Origin: Deltaproteobacteria bacterium
GTDB taxonomy: Bacteria > Desulfobacterota > Desulfuromonadia > Geobacterales > Geobacteraceae
Assembly (NCBI GenBank): GCA_021847245.1
Contig: JAJZUC010000008.1
Coordinates: 1 to 64,000 of the forward strand
Direction: 5' to 3'
DNA: 64,000 nt
Of the stretch, positions 19,833 to 33,018 are shown one piece after another. The notes beneath the pieces were generated by a model. The model was not told where the DNA came from. It ran no database searches and saw only the letters and a program-made list of their open reading frames with translations. The translations under genes were made by a program, and so were the position numbers. Each line of letters opens with the position of its first letter. Position 1 is the first letter of the stretch.

Positions 19833-20501
19833 GTGTGCGGTAGGTTCACAATCATACTGCCGCCGGAGGTGCTGGCTGAAATCTTCGGCCTTTCCGAGTT
19901 ACCCCGGATCGAAGCACGTTACAACATCGCTCCGACGCAGGAAGTAGTCGTAATTCGACAGAATGCCGAAGGTGCGCGGCAGTTGGTGACGATGAAATGG
20001 GGATTGCTTCCTGCGTGGGCAAAGGACCCCCATATCGGCAACAAGTTGATCAACGCCCGATGCGAGACGGTTCACGAAAAGCCGGCATTTCGTCAGGCGA
20101 TCCGTACCCGCCGATGCATTATACCGGCCAGCGGATTCTATGACTGGACACACACTGACAAGAAGATACCTTTCTACGTGAGCATGGCCGACGGATCGCC
20201 GATGGCTTTCGCTGGGATATGGGATTCATGGAAAGCACCAGACGGATCACGGATTGAATCCTTCGCGATTCTCACCACCAATGCCAACAGCTTGATAGCC
20301 CCCATCCATGACAGGATGCCGGTCATCCTGCATCCTGCAGAATTCGATCTCTGGCTCGACCGCGACATCACCGAGCCCGAAAAGCTAACGCGCCTCTACC
20401 ATCCGTACCCTTCGGACCTTCTGAAGGCTTGGCCGGTCTCGTCGCTCGTCAATTCCCCCCGCAACGAAACGCCTGCCTGCATTGAGCAGACTGTTTCATG
20501 A
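19833..20501 (+). CDS. SRAP (HMCES/YedK) abasic-site processing protein
   Basis: MCGRFT catalytic N-terminus, [28 protein letters not shown]. Confidence 0.93.
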   Translation: MCGRFTIILPPEVLAEIFGLSELPRIEARYNIAPTQEVVVIRQNAEGARQLVTMKWGLLPAWAKDPHIGNKLINARCETVHEKPAFRQAIRTRRCIIPASGFYDWTHTDKKIPFYVSMADGSPMAFAGIWDSWKAPDGSRIESFAILTTNANSLIAPIHDRMPVILHPAEFDLWLDRDITEPEKLTRLYHPYPSDLLKAWPVSSLVNSPRNETPACIEQTVS

Positions 20502-22678
20502 AGACAGCAATCTCTACCGATACTCCCGTTGAACGGCTTGCCGGCTCTGTGGAACGGGTGACCTTCCACAGCGAGGAATCGGGCTTCTGCGTCCTGCGAG
20601 CCAAGGTCAAGGGACACAGGGATCTGGTTACCGTCGTTGGCTCCGCGGCATCTATCACCGCCGGTGAGTTCATCGAGGGTATTGGCGCCTGGCACAACGA
20701 CAGGACTCATGGTCTGCAATTCAAGGCCAGACAGCTGAAGGTTGTCCCTCCCAGCACCGTTGAGGGGATAGAGAAGTATCTCGGTTCCGGAATGGTCAAA
20801 GGCATTGGGCCACATTTTGCCAAGGTTCTGGTGAAAGCCTTCGGGGAAAATGTCTTTACCGTCATCGAGAACGATCCGGAAAAGATGCTTTTACTCCCCG
20901 GCATCGGCAAGAAAAGAGTGGAGAAGATAACTTCTGCCTGGGCCGAACAGAAGGTCATCCGTGAGATCATGGTGTTTCTCCAGTCGCATGGAGTAGGCAC
21001 TGCCCGGGCTGTCCGCATTTACAAAACTTACGGCGACGGAGCTATCATCAAGGTCACCGAGAATCCCTACCGTCTGGCCTTGGACATCCACGGCATCGGT
21101 TTCAAGACCGCGGACGTCATTGCCGGCCGGCTTGGAATTGCCCCGGACTCTCTGATTCGTGCCCAAGCCGGCGTCCGCCATGTCTTGCAGGAAATCTCCA
21201 ACGACGGTCACTGCGCCGCCCCGGTGGAGACTCTGATTGCGGAGTCGGGCAAATTGCTGCAAATCCCAGACGCGATCCTGGAAGAGGCCATCCGCGAAGA
21301 GATCGCCTCGGAGAACTTGGTCAAGGAGGAGATCGAAGGGCGCGAGTGTCTGTTTCTGGCCCCTCTGCACCGTGCTGAGGTCGGGGTGGCGGCGAGCATC
21401 AAGAGAATCCTGGAGGGGCATCCTCCATGGGATGCGATCGACGCGGACAAGGCCATTCCCTGGGTGGAGGGAAAAACCGGCCTGACGCTATCAGCTTCTC
21501 AGGGAGAGGCGGTGAGACTCGCCTTGTCCAGCAAGGTGGTGGTCATTACCGGTGGCCCGGGTGTCGGTAAGACAACGTTGGTCAACAGCATCCTCCAGAT
21601 CGTCCGAGCGAAACAGGTTAACGTCACACTCTGCGCACCCACGGGGCGGGCCGCGAAACGACTTTCCGAATCCACCGGCCTTGAGGCCAAGACCATTCAC
21701 AGGCTGCTCGAGTTCGATCCAAAGTCCTTCGGATTCAAGCGAGGGCGGGACAACCCCCTCGAAACCGACCTGCTGGTAGTGGACGAATCCTCGATGGTGG
21801 ACATCGCCTTGATGAACCGACTGCTGGCCGCTGTTCCCGACAAGGCAGCCCTGATGATAGTCGGCGATGTGGACCAACTCCCCTCTGTAGGGCCAGGAGC
21901 GGTGCTTTCCGACATCATCGATTCCGGCAAAGTTCCAACTGTTCGGCTGACGGAAATTTTCCGGCAGGCGGCGACCTCCCGGATCATTGTCAGCGCTCAC
22001 CGCATCAATAAAGGTGAGATGCCTCTGAAGGCAGAAGGGACTGAACTGTCTGATTTCTATTTCATACCGGCAAACACTCCAGAAGAAATCCACGAGAAAC
22101 TGCTGCAGGTGGTCACGGAACGCATTCCCAAGCGATTTGGCATGCACCCGGTCAAAGATATACAGGTACTCACTCCGATGAACCGTGGGGGCATCGGTGC
22201 CCGGTCTCTAAATGCGGAATTGCAGATGAAGCTGAACGAAAAGGGTGAGCCGAAAATCACTCGCTTCGGGACAACTTTCGCCCCCGGCGACAAGGTGATC
22301 CAGACTGTCAACAACTACGACAAGGAGGTCTTCAACGGCGATATCGGTCAGATCATGGGGATCGACCAGGAGGAAGGCTCTCTGCAGGTTCACTATGACG
22401 GCAGAACTGTCGAGTATGAATTCGGAGAGTTAGATGAGGTATCTCTTGCCTATGCGACGAGCATTCACAAGAGCCAAGGCTCCGAGTACCCCGCTGTCGT
22501 GATCCCCTTGGCAATGCAGCATTATGCCCTTTTGGAGCGAAACCTGATCTACACGGCCGTGACGCGAGGGAAGAAGCTAGTGATCATTATTGGCCAACCT
22601 AAAGCCTTGGTAATGGCTGTGAAAAATCGGAAGTCAACGAGAAGAATGACGAAACTGGCAGTTCGGCTTGTAGAATAA
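20498..22678 (+). CDS. recD2: RecD2-like SF1B DNA helicase
   Basis: Helix-hairpin-helix region, [17 protein letters not shown] Walker [11 protein letters not shown]-terminal [15 protein letters not shown]. Start overlaps SRAP stop. Confidence 0.92.
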   Translation: MKTAISTDTPVERLAGSVERVTFHSEESGFCVLRAKVKGHRDLVTVVGSAASITAGEFIEGIGAWHNDRTHGLQFKARQLKVVPPSTVEGIEKYLGSGMVKGIGPHFAKVLVKAFGENVFTVIENDPEKMLLLPGIGKKRVEKITSAWAEQKVIREIMVFLQSHGVGTARAVRIYKTYGDGAIIKVTENPYRLALDIHGIGFKTADVIAGRLGIAPDSLIRAQAGVRHVLQEISNDGHCAAPVETLIAESGKLLQIPDAILEEAIREEIASENLVKEEIEGRECLFLAPLHRAEVGVAASIKRILEGHPPWDAIDADKAIPWVEGKTGLTLSASQGEAVRLALSSKVVVITGGPGVGKTTLVNSILQIVRAKQVNVTLCAPTGRAAKRLSESTGLEAKTIHRLLEFDPKSFGFKRGRDNPLETDLLVVDESSMVDIALMNRLLAAVPDKAALMIVGDVDQLPSVGPGAVLSDIIDSGKVPTVRLTEIFRQAATSRIIVSAHRINKGEMPLKAEGTELSDFYFIPANTPEEIHEKLLQVVTERIPKRFGMHPVKDIQVLTPMNRGGIGARSLNAELQMKLNEKGEPKITRFGTTFAPGDKVIQTVNNYDKEVFNGDIGQIMGIDQEEGSLQVHYDGRTVEYEFGELDEVSLAYATSIHKSQGSEYPAVVIPLAMQHYALLERNLIYTAVTRGKKLVIIIGQPKALVMAVKNRKSTRRMTKLAVRLVE

Positions 22679-22698
22679 CCGCAGGCTCAAGAGGAGTT

Positions 22699-22767
22699 GA
22701 GTCTATCCGGGAGCAGCATATCGCCGAGGCGATCCAGTACCGGAGCCTTGACAGGAAGACAGTCTGA
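22699..22767 (+). pseudogene. comM/yifB 3'-end fragment (a)
   Basis: ESIREQHIAEAIQYRSLDRKTV-stop, C-terminus of a ComM/YifB-type protein. Confidence 0.85.
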
Positions 22768-22950
22768 ACGGCGTACCAGTCAACATCGGCAAGGATCCTT
22801 CTCCGCAGCCCGCCACCTTCGTGAACATATCCCTTCTGCCATACACATCAACCCTCTCGCCTCTACAGCAAGTGAGACAGATCTGAATACGCATTAATTT
22901 TGTTTTGCCCCCCTTGATTTTTCTCTCCACCGTTTTTATTTTTTTAGCGT

Positions 22951-22977
22951 TTAGCACTCATCTATAAGGAGTGCTGA
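22951..22977 (+). promoter_or_regulatory. CIRCE element (HrcA operator)
   Basis: TTAGCACTC-N9-GAGTGCTGA, one mismatch to TTAGCACTC-N9-GAGTGCTAA, upstream of groES. Confidence 0.93.
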
Positions 22978-23027
22978 TTTAATTTCACTAACCTCGCAAC
23001 ATCATACGAGGAAAGGAGACCAAAAGC

Positions 23028-23315
23028 ATGAATCTGAGACCGCTGCACGACCGCATCATCGTCAGGAGACTGGAGGAAGAGAACAAAACCGCTGGCGGCA
23101 TCTTCATTCCGGAGACAGCCAAGGAGAAGCCCCAGAAGGGGGAAGTCATCGCTGTCGGAAAAGGTAAGAAGGCCGAGAACGGTAAGGTTACTCCCATTGA
23201 TGTCAAGGTGGGAGACAAGGTCCTGTTCGGCAAGTATGCCGGCACTGAAATAAAGATCGACGGCCAGGAATATCTCATCATGCGTGAGGACGACATCCTG
23301 GGGGTCATGGAGTAA
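23028..23315 (+). CDS. groES: co-chaperonin GroES
   Basis: [40 protein letters not shown]. Confidence 0.97.
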   Translation: MNLRPLHDRIIVRRLEEENKTAGGIFIPETAKEKPQKGEVIAVGKGKKAENGKVTPIDVKVGDKVLFGKYAGTEIKIDGQEYLIMREDDILGVME

Positions 23316-23334
23316 CGGCAGACCTTCACATTAA

Positions 23335-25010
23335 CCCGAATCCGCAAACCTATAGCGGGCCTACCGGCCGCATGTCAATAACGGGTGGTTTTTGACCCGA
23401 GCAGTCCCTACGGGGGGGCAACTCGCAATGCCGTTTTTTTGAAACGCAAAAAACGGCGCTCTATTTTGCCCTCAGAAGCGTTTTTCTCCGTTTTTTGAGT
23501 GCAAGACGCCTTCGCGAAGGACGTTTCGCTCTTTGACAACCTGGGTTTTCTCTGTTTCCTTCAGCCAATTACCGGCGCAAGGCTAGCAATCCTCGCCTGT
23601 ATCCGATCAGGGCGCAGTTTCTCCATCCACCAGCCGTTCACTTTGAGGATACATTTGCGGGCATGCTCGACCACCACTGCCGCACTGCGCAGCAGATAGT
23701 CCTGGATGGTCTTGATTCTGCGCCGAACCGGCTGCACCCCTTCTGCTGGATTGGCTTCACCGTGCTCATCGCGCCACTGCTGCCCCAGAACAATGAGCAG
23801 ATTGTAAGCCATGGTTCCCAGGCTCAGAAATACTTCATTGACACTGAAAGTCTGCGATGGAAGCCGCTCCAGATCAAGGTCATGCTTGAGTTCCTTGTTC
23901 GCCTCTTCTGCTGCTCCTCGTCCCCGATAGAGCTCAAATGCCCGCTGCGCGCTGACCTCCTTTGGCAGGTTGGTTGCCAGGATATGATAGCGCACATCCT
24001 TGATCAGCAACGGCTGGCCCTTTTCATCTTCGGATTTGATCTGAACACAGAACACGAACCGGCGCGGAGTCTTCCACCCCTCTGGGGTGTACTCGAATTC
24101 GCCAAAGAACTCGCCGCCACAGTTAGTAACCTTAAGGTCCAGAACATCGGCATGCATATTCTGATTGACCATCCGGTCCAGTGCGCCACTGGTGCGGGCC
24201 TTGACGAGATAGTACGCTCCAGCATCCTCGCTGGCCGTGACCGTCTTGATGCTGTAAAGCCCGGCGTCATAGCGCATCAGGAGCTTTTTTCGCTCAATCT
24301 TCTCGGGCAGCAGTTCAACGCATTGCCTGATGAATTCGTCAATGCGCTCGACCGCTTTTTCCCGACCTGGTAACAGCCAGTGGTTGATGCACAAACGCTC
24401 ACGGCCAATGACGGCAAACACGGGTGTGTAGCAAAGCTTGCCGTTGTAGGTGGTTTGCACTCCTTCGCGCTTGGGAGCAAACTGTTCGAAGATGCTTGGG
24501 TCGATGTCGCAGGCAATGTACCCCTCACCCCCTGGTTCTGCCGTGATATTAGCCTGGGATATTATCTTGGCGCCGACTCGTTTGAGACCGGCGATGTGCT
24601 CTTTGCCATACTTCTCCAGATGCATGGCAATCGCACGCTCTTTTGGGAGTTTGCCAAAACCCAGCATCTTTTTGAGCAGCTTCTCTTCTTGGGCCAGCCA
24701 ACTAATGTCGGTGAAGCTTGTCCGACGAAGCGCAATGTTGAGCACCAACGGAACCAAGTGCTCTTCTTCACGGAAACCGAAGTCGATCTTCTTTACCTTC
24801 ACCTCGCTTCGGATTGCCCGAATTAGGTCGAGCCGACGGATCAGGGAGGCGAGCAATTCTAGGCCGGCAACAGACGTCAGCGTCTGGCGGGCTGCGGCAA
24901 ATGTGAAACCCAGGTTGTTTTTCACCATTCGGGTGAGCTCCTTCGCATTAATTGTGCGAAGGATTATAAATGCTTATGCAGCTTCAGCCCAGCTCTTTTG
25001 CGAATTGGGG
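23335..25010 (-). mobile_element. IS1380-family insertion sequence between groES and groEL
   Basis: Imperfect terminal IRs (CCCGAATCCGCAAA / rc CCCCAATTCGCAAA), flanking ATTAA at 23330-23334 and 25011-25015 consistent with TSD; single DDE transposase inside. Confidence 0.8.
23561..24928 (-). CDS. IS1380-family transposase
   Basis: 455 aa; ACDIDPSIFEQ, RYDAGLYSIKTV, ELYRGRGAAEEANKELKHDLDLERLPSQTFSVNEVFL. Confidence 0.85.
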   Translation of the reverse strand: MVKNNLGFTFAAARQTLTSVAGLELLASLIRRLDLIRAIRSEVKVKKIDFGFREEEHLVPLVLNIALRRTSFTDISWLAQEEKLLKKMLGFGKLPKERAIAMHLEKYGKEHIAGLKRVGAKIISQANITAEPGGEGYIACDIDPSIFEQFAPKREGVQTTYNGKLCYTPVFAVIGRERLCINHWLLPGREKAVERIDEFIRQCVELLPEKIERKKLLMRYDAGLYSIKTVTASEDAGAYYLVKARTSGALDRMVNQNMHADVLDLKVTNCGGEFFGEFEYTPEGWKTPRRFVFCVQIKSEDEKGQPLLIKDVRYHILATNLPKEVSAQRAFELYRGRGAAEEANKELKHDLDLERLPSQTFSVNEVFLSLGTMAYNLLIVLGQQWRDEHGEANPAEGVQPVRRRIKTIQDYLLRSAAVVVEHARKCILKVNGWWMEKLRPDRIQARIASLAPVIG

Positions 25011-25064
25011 ATTAATGACGATTCCTGACGGCATCCGCACCGGGAATCGTCACCATAACCATGA

Positions 25065-26714
<1,650 letters not shown>

Positions 26715-26735
26715 GTTCAGTATGCCCTGACGTTG

Positions 26736-26767
26736 ATAGGGGGATGGCGAACGAGCCGTCCCCCTAT
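26736..26767 (+). terminator. hairpin terminator after groEL
   Basis: ATAGGGGGA / TCCCCCTAT stem 22 nt after groEL stop. Confidence 0.65.
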
Positions 26768-26859
26768 TTACGTGAAGGCACGAATAATTGATTGCAATCG
26801 ACAACACAGCGGAACGATCATGCAGTTCCAATTTGGACGGAAGATATGGGAGGCAATTC

Positions 26860-28257
26860 ATGAAACGAACGGCAGTACGCTTGTTTTCTACGGTGATGGG
26901 GGTAACGCTACTCGTCTCAAGCTGTTTCGGGACGACCTGGGCAAAGGGACTTGCCCCCGATTTTGTGGAATTGGCCAAGAAACTGAAACCATCCGTTGTC
27001 AATATCAGTACAGCCAAGACGGTAAAGCCACAAACGCAATTCCGGCGCCCTTTCAGCAGCCCCTTTGGCAATGACCCCTTCCAGGATTTCTTTGACCGTT
27101 TCTTCGACAACATGCAGCCTCGCCCGTACAAGCAACGGAGTCTCGGTTCCGGATTCATAATCGACGGAGGTTACATCCTTACCAACAATCATGTGGTGAA
27201 CGGCGCCGACGAGATCAAAATAAAGCTGGCTGACGGTCGTGAATTCAAGGCCGAGGTCAAGGGTCTTGATGAAAAGCTGGATCTGGCGCTGCTCAAGACC
27301 GACGCGAAGGAGGAGTTGCCGACGGCAAAATTGGGTGACAGCGACGCAATACAGGTGGGCGAGTGGGTAATGGCCATCGGCAATCCCTTCGGGCTTGCTG
27401 AAACGGTGACCGCCGGCATCGTCAGCGCCAAGGGCCGGGTGATCGGTAGCGGCCCGTACGATGACTTCATCCAGACCGATGCTTCCATCAACCCCGGCAA
27501 CTCGGGGGGGCCGCTCTTCAATGCCAAAGGGGAGGTGATCGGCATCAACACGGCGATCATTGCCGGCGGCCAGGGAATCGGTTTTGCCATTCCCATCAAC
27601 ATGGCCAAGTCCATCATTCCCCAACTGAGAGATAAGGGGAAGGTGACCCGCGGCTGGCTTGGGGTCTCCATCCAACCTGTTACTCCCGATCTGGCGAAGT
27701 CTTTCGGTCTGAGCAGCGAACAGGGAGCCCTTGTGAGTGAAGTCCTGCCGGAGAGCCCGGCCGAGAAGGCGGGATTTAAGCCTGGTGACATCATTCTGGA
27801 GTTCGATAAAAAAGTAATCCATGAGATGAGCGAACTCCCAAGGGTAGTGGCTGCAACCGATGTGGGCAAAAAGGTCACAGTCAAGATAGTGCGTGACGGC
27901 AAGGAAAAAGAAGTAATTGCTGTCATCGATCGTTTGAAGGATGGCGGTGGGGATGAGCAGGGCGAAGCTGCCCAGGATAAGCTGGGACTCACCGTCAGGG
28001 AGTTGAATAAGGAACTCGCCTCCAGGTTTCAGCTAAAGGAAACAACGGGCGTGGTTGTGACCGAGGTGAAATCGGACGGGCTGGCTCAGGAGGCGGGCAT
28101 CGCCCAAGGAGATATCATCAAGGAGATCGACGGGCAAAAGGTGACCAGCCCGAAGGAATATGAGAAGGCCGTAGCAGCTCACAAGAAAGGTCAGATCATT
28201 CGCTTCCTTCTGAAGCGGGGTGACAGTTCTCTCTTTGTCGCCGCCAAACTCGATTGA
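26860..28257 (+). CDS. HtrA/DegP-type periplasmic serine protease with two PDZ domains
   Basis: Signal peptide, TNNHVV, DLALLK, NPGNSGGPL; two PDZ-like repeats. Confidence 0.95.
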   Translation: MKRTAVRLFSTVMGVTLLVSSCFGTTWAKGLAPDFVELAKKLKPSVVNISTAKTVKPQTQFRRPFSSPFGNDPFQDFFDRFFDNMQPRPYKQRSLGSGFIIDGGYILTNNHVVNGADEIKIKLADGREFKAEVKGLDEKLDLALLKTDAKEELPTAKLGDSDAIQVGEWVMAIGNPFGLAETVTAGIVSAKGRVIGSGPYDDFIQTDASINPGNSGGPLFNAKGEVIGINTAIIAGGQGIGFAIPINMAKSIIPQLRDKGKVTRGWLGVSIQPVTPDLAKSFGLSSEQGALVSEVLPESPAEKAGFKPGDIILEFDKKVIHEMSELPRVVAATDVGKKVTVKIVRDGKEKEVIAVIDRLKDGGGDEQGEAAQDKLGLTVRELNKELASRFQLKETTGVVVTEVKSDGLAQEAGIAQGDIIKEIDGQKVTSPKEYEKAVAAHKKGQIIRFLLKRGDSSLFVAAKLD

Positions 28258-28288
28258 ATTGACAAATTACCCGCAACCGGAGGATAGA

Positions 28289-28960
28289 ATGCCCAGAATT
28301 ATCATTGTTGCCATGCTCTCCCTGCTCATAGCCATCCCTTCGTTTGCCGCAGAGGGGCCAAAGAATGAGGATGAAAAGACCCTTTATGCCATCGGCTTGA
28401 CGGTTGCCCGGTCTCTGTCGATATTCAACCTGTCTCCTGCCGAGTTGGAGTATGTAAAGCAAGGGATTACGGACGCGGTCGAAGGAAAGAAACCGGAGGT
28501 AGACCTGACCGCTTACACCGGGAAGGTCCAGGAACTCGCCCGTGCGCGCCGCAAGGCCCAGGGAGAGAAAGCTGCTGCAGCAGGTAAGGAGTTCCTGGAG
28601 AAGGCGGCCGGTGAAAAGGGGGCGGTGAAGACCGATTCCGGGATGGTGTACCAGTCCACGAAGGATGGAAATGGCGCCAGTCCGACCGCGACCGATACGG
28701 TAAAAGTCAATTACCGCGGAACTCTCGTCGATGGGAGGGAGTTCGACAGTTCGTACAAGCGGGGCACTCCTGCAGAGTTCCGTCTGGACGGGGTCATAAA
28801 ATGTTGGACCGAAGGGCTGCAAAAAATGAAGGAGGGTGGAAAGGCCCGGTTCGTCTGCCCGGCCACGCTCGCCTACGGCGATGCCGGTGCCGGTGAACTC
28901 ATTCTTCCAGGCTCAACGCTCAACTTCGAGGTAGAACTCCTCGAAGTGAAAAAGAAATAG
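28289..28960 (+). CDS. FKBP-type peptidyl-prolyl isomerase, periplasmic
   Basis: Signal peptide; VKVNYRGTLVDGREFDSSYKRGTPAEFRLDGVIKCWTEGLQKM. Confidence 0.95.
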   Translation: MPRIIIVAMLSLLIAIPSFAAEGPKNEDEKTLYAIGLTVARSLSIFNLSPAELEYVKQGITDAVEGKKPEVDLTAYTGKVQELARARRKAQGEKAAAAGKEFLEKAAGEKGAVKTDSGMVYQSTKDGNGASPTATDTVKVNYRGTLVDGREFDSSYKRGTPAEFRLDGVIKCWTEGLQKMKEGGKARFVCPATLAYGDAGAGELILPGSTLNFEVELLEVKKK

Positions 28961-29035
28961 GACCGGGGCTCGCATACGGCAATTGGTTAAGGCCGAACTC
29001 GGCCGAATTCACCCTTCCAAAACGAACATTTCATT

Positions 29036-29069
29036 GACGCCTCTATCTGTCGGCACGGATAGAGGCGTC
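29036..29069. terminator. hairpin GACGCCTCTATC / GATAGAGGCGTC
   Basis: Perfect 12-bp inverted repeat downstream of the FKBP gene. Confidence 0.65.
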
Positions 29070-29154
29070 TCATCTTTCGATACTCAAACGCAAAGAAATG
29101 AACGCAACGGCACGACTCCCATTGCGCTGAAAGCTTCCATGGTTGGGCAAAAGA

Positions 29155-29177
29155 AAAGGCCGGTCATCCCGGCCTTT
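29155..29177. terminator. bidirectional terminator AAAGGCCGG-tcatc-CCGGCCTTT
   Basis: Perfect 9-bp stem between convergent genes. Confidence 0.7.
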
Positions 29178-29200
29178 CCGACATCCCATACTCGCACCGC

Positions 29201-29704
29201 CTACTCGATCGGCACCTTCTTCGTTTTCTCCTTCGCCGCCTCGGTCTTGGGAATGCGCACCTCCAGAACCCCGTCGTGGAAGGATGCCTTCGCCTTGTCG
29301 GGCTGGGTCTCGGCGGGGAGCCGGAGCTTGCGGGTGAACGAGCCGAAGGAACGCTCGAGCCGGTAGAAGTCCTTCCGCTCCACCTTCTCCTCCGCCTTCT
29401 TCTCCCCGGAGATGGTGATGGTGTCGCCGGCGATGTTGACATCGATGTCATCCTTTTTCATCCCCGGCAACTCGGCCTTGAGGACCACGTCCCCTCCCTC
29501 TTCGTAGATATCCACGGACGGAGTCATCTCGCCCATCTCGGGAAACTTGAAGCGCGGCATCCAGGACGGCGCGAAGAAAGGCCGGCGGAAAACGTCCTCG
29601 AACCAGCGCTCCATCTCCTCGAAGGAAGTGGGAAAGCGGGACGGCATCATCTCAGGTTCCCGCTTCGTCATTTCTTTCGATACCTTCTCTGTTGCCATCT
29701 TCAT
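29201..29704 (-). CDS. Hsp20 small heat shock protein
   Basis: alpha-crystallin domain: VDIYEEGGDVVLKAELPGMKKDDIDVNIAGDTITISGEKK. Confidence 0.93.
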   Translation of the reverse strand: MKMATEKVSKEMTKREPEMMPSRFPTSFEEMERWFEDVFRRPFFAPSWMPRFKFPEMGEMTPSVDIYEEGGDVVLKAELPGMKKDDIDVNIAGDTITISGEKKAEEKVERKDFYRLERSFGSFTRKLRLPAETQPDKAKASFHDGVLEVRIPKTEAAKEKTKKVPIE

Positions 29705-29774
29705 ATCTCCTTTCGTGATGTGTTCGCTGCTAACGCCTCCCAGCAGTATGTCACCTCCTTTCTCCCAACCTATC

Positions 29775-29821
29775 CCTCCACCGTTTGGGGATAGTACAGA
29801 GTTCTCCCCAAGCGGTGGAGG
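29775..29821. repeat. long inverted repeat upstream of hsp20
   Basis: CCTCCACCGTTTGGGGATA versus rc of TCTCCCCAAGCGGTGGAGG, 17/19 matches. Confidence 0.7.
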
Positions 29822-29864
29822 CAGGATGGGGGGGTCTGTCGGTCGAGGTAACGAGTTAACAAAG

Positions 29865-30060
29865 TTAAAAATCAGGCTTTTCATTCTCCAACAGGAGCTG
29901 CTCCGCGGTGGGGAGGTCCTCCTCAGCCACCTGCACCTGGAGAGGCCCGATCCCCTTCTCCGGCTCGCTGGCAAGGAAATACTCTATTCCCGCTCCCTTG
30001 AGAATCGCCTCCACCCTGGCCAGGTCGGCCGCATCCTTCGGATCGTAAAACTTGACCATA
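29865..30060 (-). CDS. DUF2007-type small protein
   Basis: [56 protein letters not shown]. Confidence 0.6.
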
Positions 30061-30111
30061 GTGTCACCTCCCGCAAACTCTTCGCGAAATAATACAATTT
30101 TATCACTTACC

Positions 30112-30523
30112 CTCAACGCCGGCCAGGTTGTCCCGGGTTACGGCCACGCCATTCTCCGCAAAACCGACCCGCGCTACATGTCACAACGTGAGTTCTGCCT
30201 TAAATCCCCCGGCCTCAAAGACGATCCTCTTTTCAAATTGGTATCAATGATCTTCGAGACTACCCCTGGCGTCCTGACCGAACACGGCAAAGCCAAGAAC
30301 CCCTGGGCGAACGTAGATGCGCAGTCCGGTGTCATCCAGTGGTACTACGGTCTCTGCGAGCGGGACTACTACACCGTCCTGTTCGGTGTCGGCCGAGCTC
30401 TTGGCTGCATGGCCAACATCACCTGGGACCGAGGTCTCGGCTACGCCATCGAGCGTCCCAAGTCCCGTCACCACCGAAATGCTGGAGAAGTGGGCTGCCA
30501 AAGGTGGCCGCAAGCTGGCCTAA
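30112..30523 (+). pseudogene. citrate synthase C-terminal fragment
   Basis: [24 protein letters not shown]...[46 protein letters not shown], then frameshift to [12 protein letters not shown]-stop; no N-terminal part. Confidence 0.8.
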
Positions 30524-30595
30524 TTGGTTGTATTTTCGTCTTTTATGCAAAAGGCAGCAGCACTTCGTACCGTTTCATTGATTGGCCAGCAAGAA

Positions 30596-31096
30596 TCAAC
30601 TTTCTTCCTCCTTGCCGTGTTCAACGTTCCAGGCTTCTCGTTCGCGCATGAGCCAGTAAACGGCCCCCATGGCCAACAGCGCCACGGCGAGTCCGGCGAT
30701 CTTCCCCGCTTCCAGGGTGTTTACATCCAGAATAATGAACTTGCGGGTCAGCGCCAGCATTGAAATCAACAGCACCGTTTTTACCTGAATGATGCTGTGT
30801 TCCCTTCGTGCAACCGCGATGATCGAGTGCTTGAACTCCATGGCGATCAGAAGGGTCATGATGCCGCCGAAAATGGTCTGGAATACCTCGTGTTTCAACG
30901 GGTCGAACGCCCTGCGGATGAGGAGGCTGATTACATCCTCACCGAGCTTGTAGAGTGCGATAAGAACAATCAGGGAAATGATGATGACAAGAATCTGCGA
31001 AATGATCTGCTCGAAGGCATCATACGGGGCTATCTTCCGCAATTTTCCCTGCCATGACAGATGGTTGGCTTCACTTGATGTCTTGATGTCGCTCAT
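30596..31096 (-). CDS. PsiE-family membrane protein
   Basis: Four hydrophobic segments; [38 protein letters not shown] typical of PsiE. Confidence 0.8.
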   Translation of the reverse strand: MSDIKTSSEANHLSWQGKLRKIAPYDAFEQIISQILVIIISLIVLIALYKLGEDVISLLIRRAFDPLKHEVFQTIFGGIMTLLIAMEFKHSIIAVARREHSIIQVKTVLLISMLALTRKFIILDVNTLEAGKIAGLAVALLAMGAVYWLMREREAWNVEHGKEEES

Positions 31097-31113
31097 AGGT
31101 TCCGTCCCCCGCG

Positions 31114-31422
31114 CTACCGCTCCAGACGTCGTTCAAGCTCATCGATCCGATCGAGTAGTTCCATGACGATGCCAACGGCTTCGAAATTGAGATGAAGATC
31201 ACGCTTCAGACGAAGAGCCTTTCTGACCCTGATGACCGATGTGGGGCTGAATAAGGGTTCACCTGAAACGGATACCGGATCAAGCAGGCCAAAACGGTAC
31301 AGGTGGTGGGCCACCGACGGTTGGCAATCGCAAAGACGGGAAAGCTCTTTCAGCGATATTCCGGGCACGGAGACCATTTCATGTTTTTCCCGGATAATGA
31401 TGTCGAACCGTGATCTGGTCAT
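31114..31422 (-). CDS. CbpM-like chaperone modulator (MerR-like)
   Basis: Adjacent to CbpA-like DnaJ; ISLKELSRLCDCQPSVAHHLYRFGLLDPV plus C-terminal coiled coil. Confidence 0.7.
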   Translation of the reverse strand: MTRSRFDIIIREKHEMVSVPGISLKELSRLCDCQPSVAHHLYRFGLLDPVSVSGEPLFSPTSVIRVRKALRLKRDLHLNFEAVGIVMELLDRIDELERRLER

Positions 31423-31437
31423 GGTTTGTCTATCTCC

Positions 31438-32403
<966 letters not shown>

Positions 32404-32419
32404 CTATTCGCGTCTGTTG

Positions 32420-32575
32420 TTATTCGTCGTCTCCCGGCCACCTGCGCATGCAGTAAATGCATTCAACGACGCCATGCGGAATCGTGTCCCGCAGCGGCTC
32501 CTTGTCGTGTTGCGCTCCACAGCGCTCAGGTACGGGAAAACGGTGTAATGTGTTGTCTTTCACGAAGTAAAGCAT
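32420..32575 (-). CDS. 51-aa small Cys/His protein (not in supplied ORF track)
   Basis: MLYFVKDNTLHRFPVPERCGAQHDKEPLRDTIPHGVVECIYCMRRWPGDDE; in line with cbpA operon. Confidence 0.5.
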   Translation of the reverse strand: MLYFVKDNTLHRFPVPERCGAQHDKEPLRDTIPHGVVECIYCMRRWPGDDE

Positions 32576-32586
32576 GGCTCATCCTC

Positions 32587-32850
32587 CTATGACGAATATT
32601 GGGATTGATGAAAACAGGAATACTCTGGCCTTGCCGACAGTGGCACGCTATGTTCGATGGCCGAACTTCCAGGGGTTCTTGCATTGTCGGTTTGGGATGA
32701 CGCAAGAAACTGCATGACCCCCTGAAGGTTACGGAGTCTCTTGAGCAAGACCTCCTTCTCATTGGGTTCAGTCGTTGCTTTGAATCTCTCCTGAAGGGCA
32801 GAGAGATGGTCACTTATCAAGTCGATCGGATTGAATTGGTGTGTTTTCAT
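32587..32850 (-). CDS. hypothetical protein
   Basis: 87-aa ORF with RBS GGAAGGAGG upstream. Confidence 0.5.
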   Translation of the reverse strand: MKTHQFNPIDLISDHLSALQERFKATTEPNEKEVLLKRLRNLQGVMQFLASSQTDNARTPGSSAIEHSVPLSARPEYSCFHQSQYSS

Positions 32851-33018
32851 AAATCCTCCTTCCAGGCAGGAAAGAATGAAAAAAGACCAAACTGTCCAGT
32901 TTGAGAATGGGCTTAGACTGGTTTGTCACCTTAACGCTCCCCTGCCGGCATTGTCGGCGGCGTGTTAGGAAAAGCGGGTAGAAGAAATGCCGGTCCTCCA
33001 GGGGGGGCGCCTGTCACA

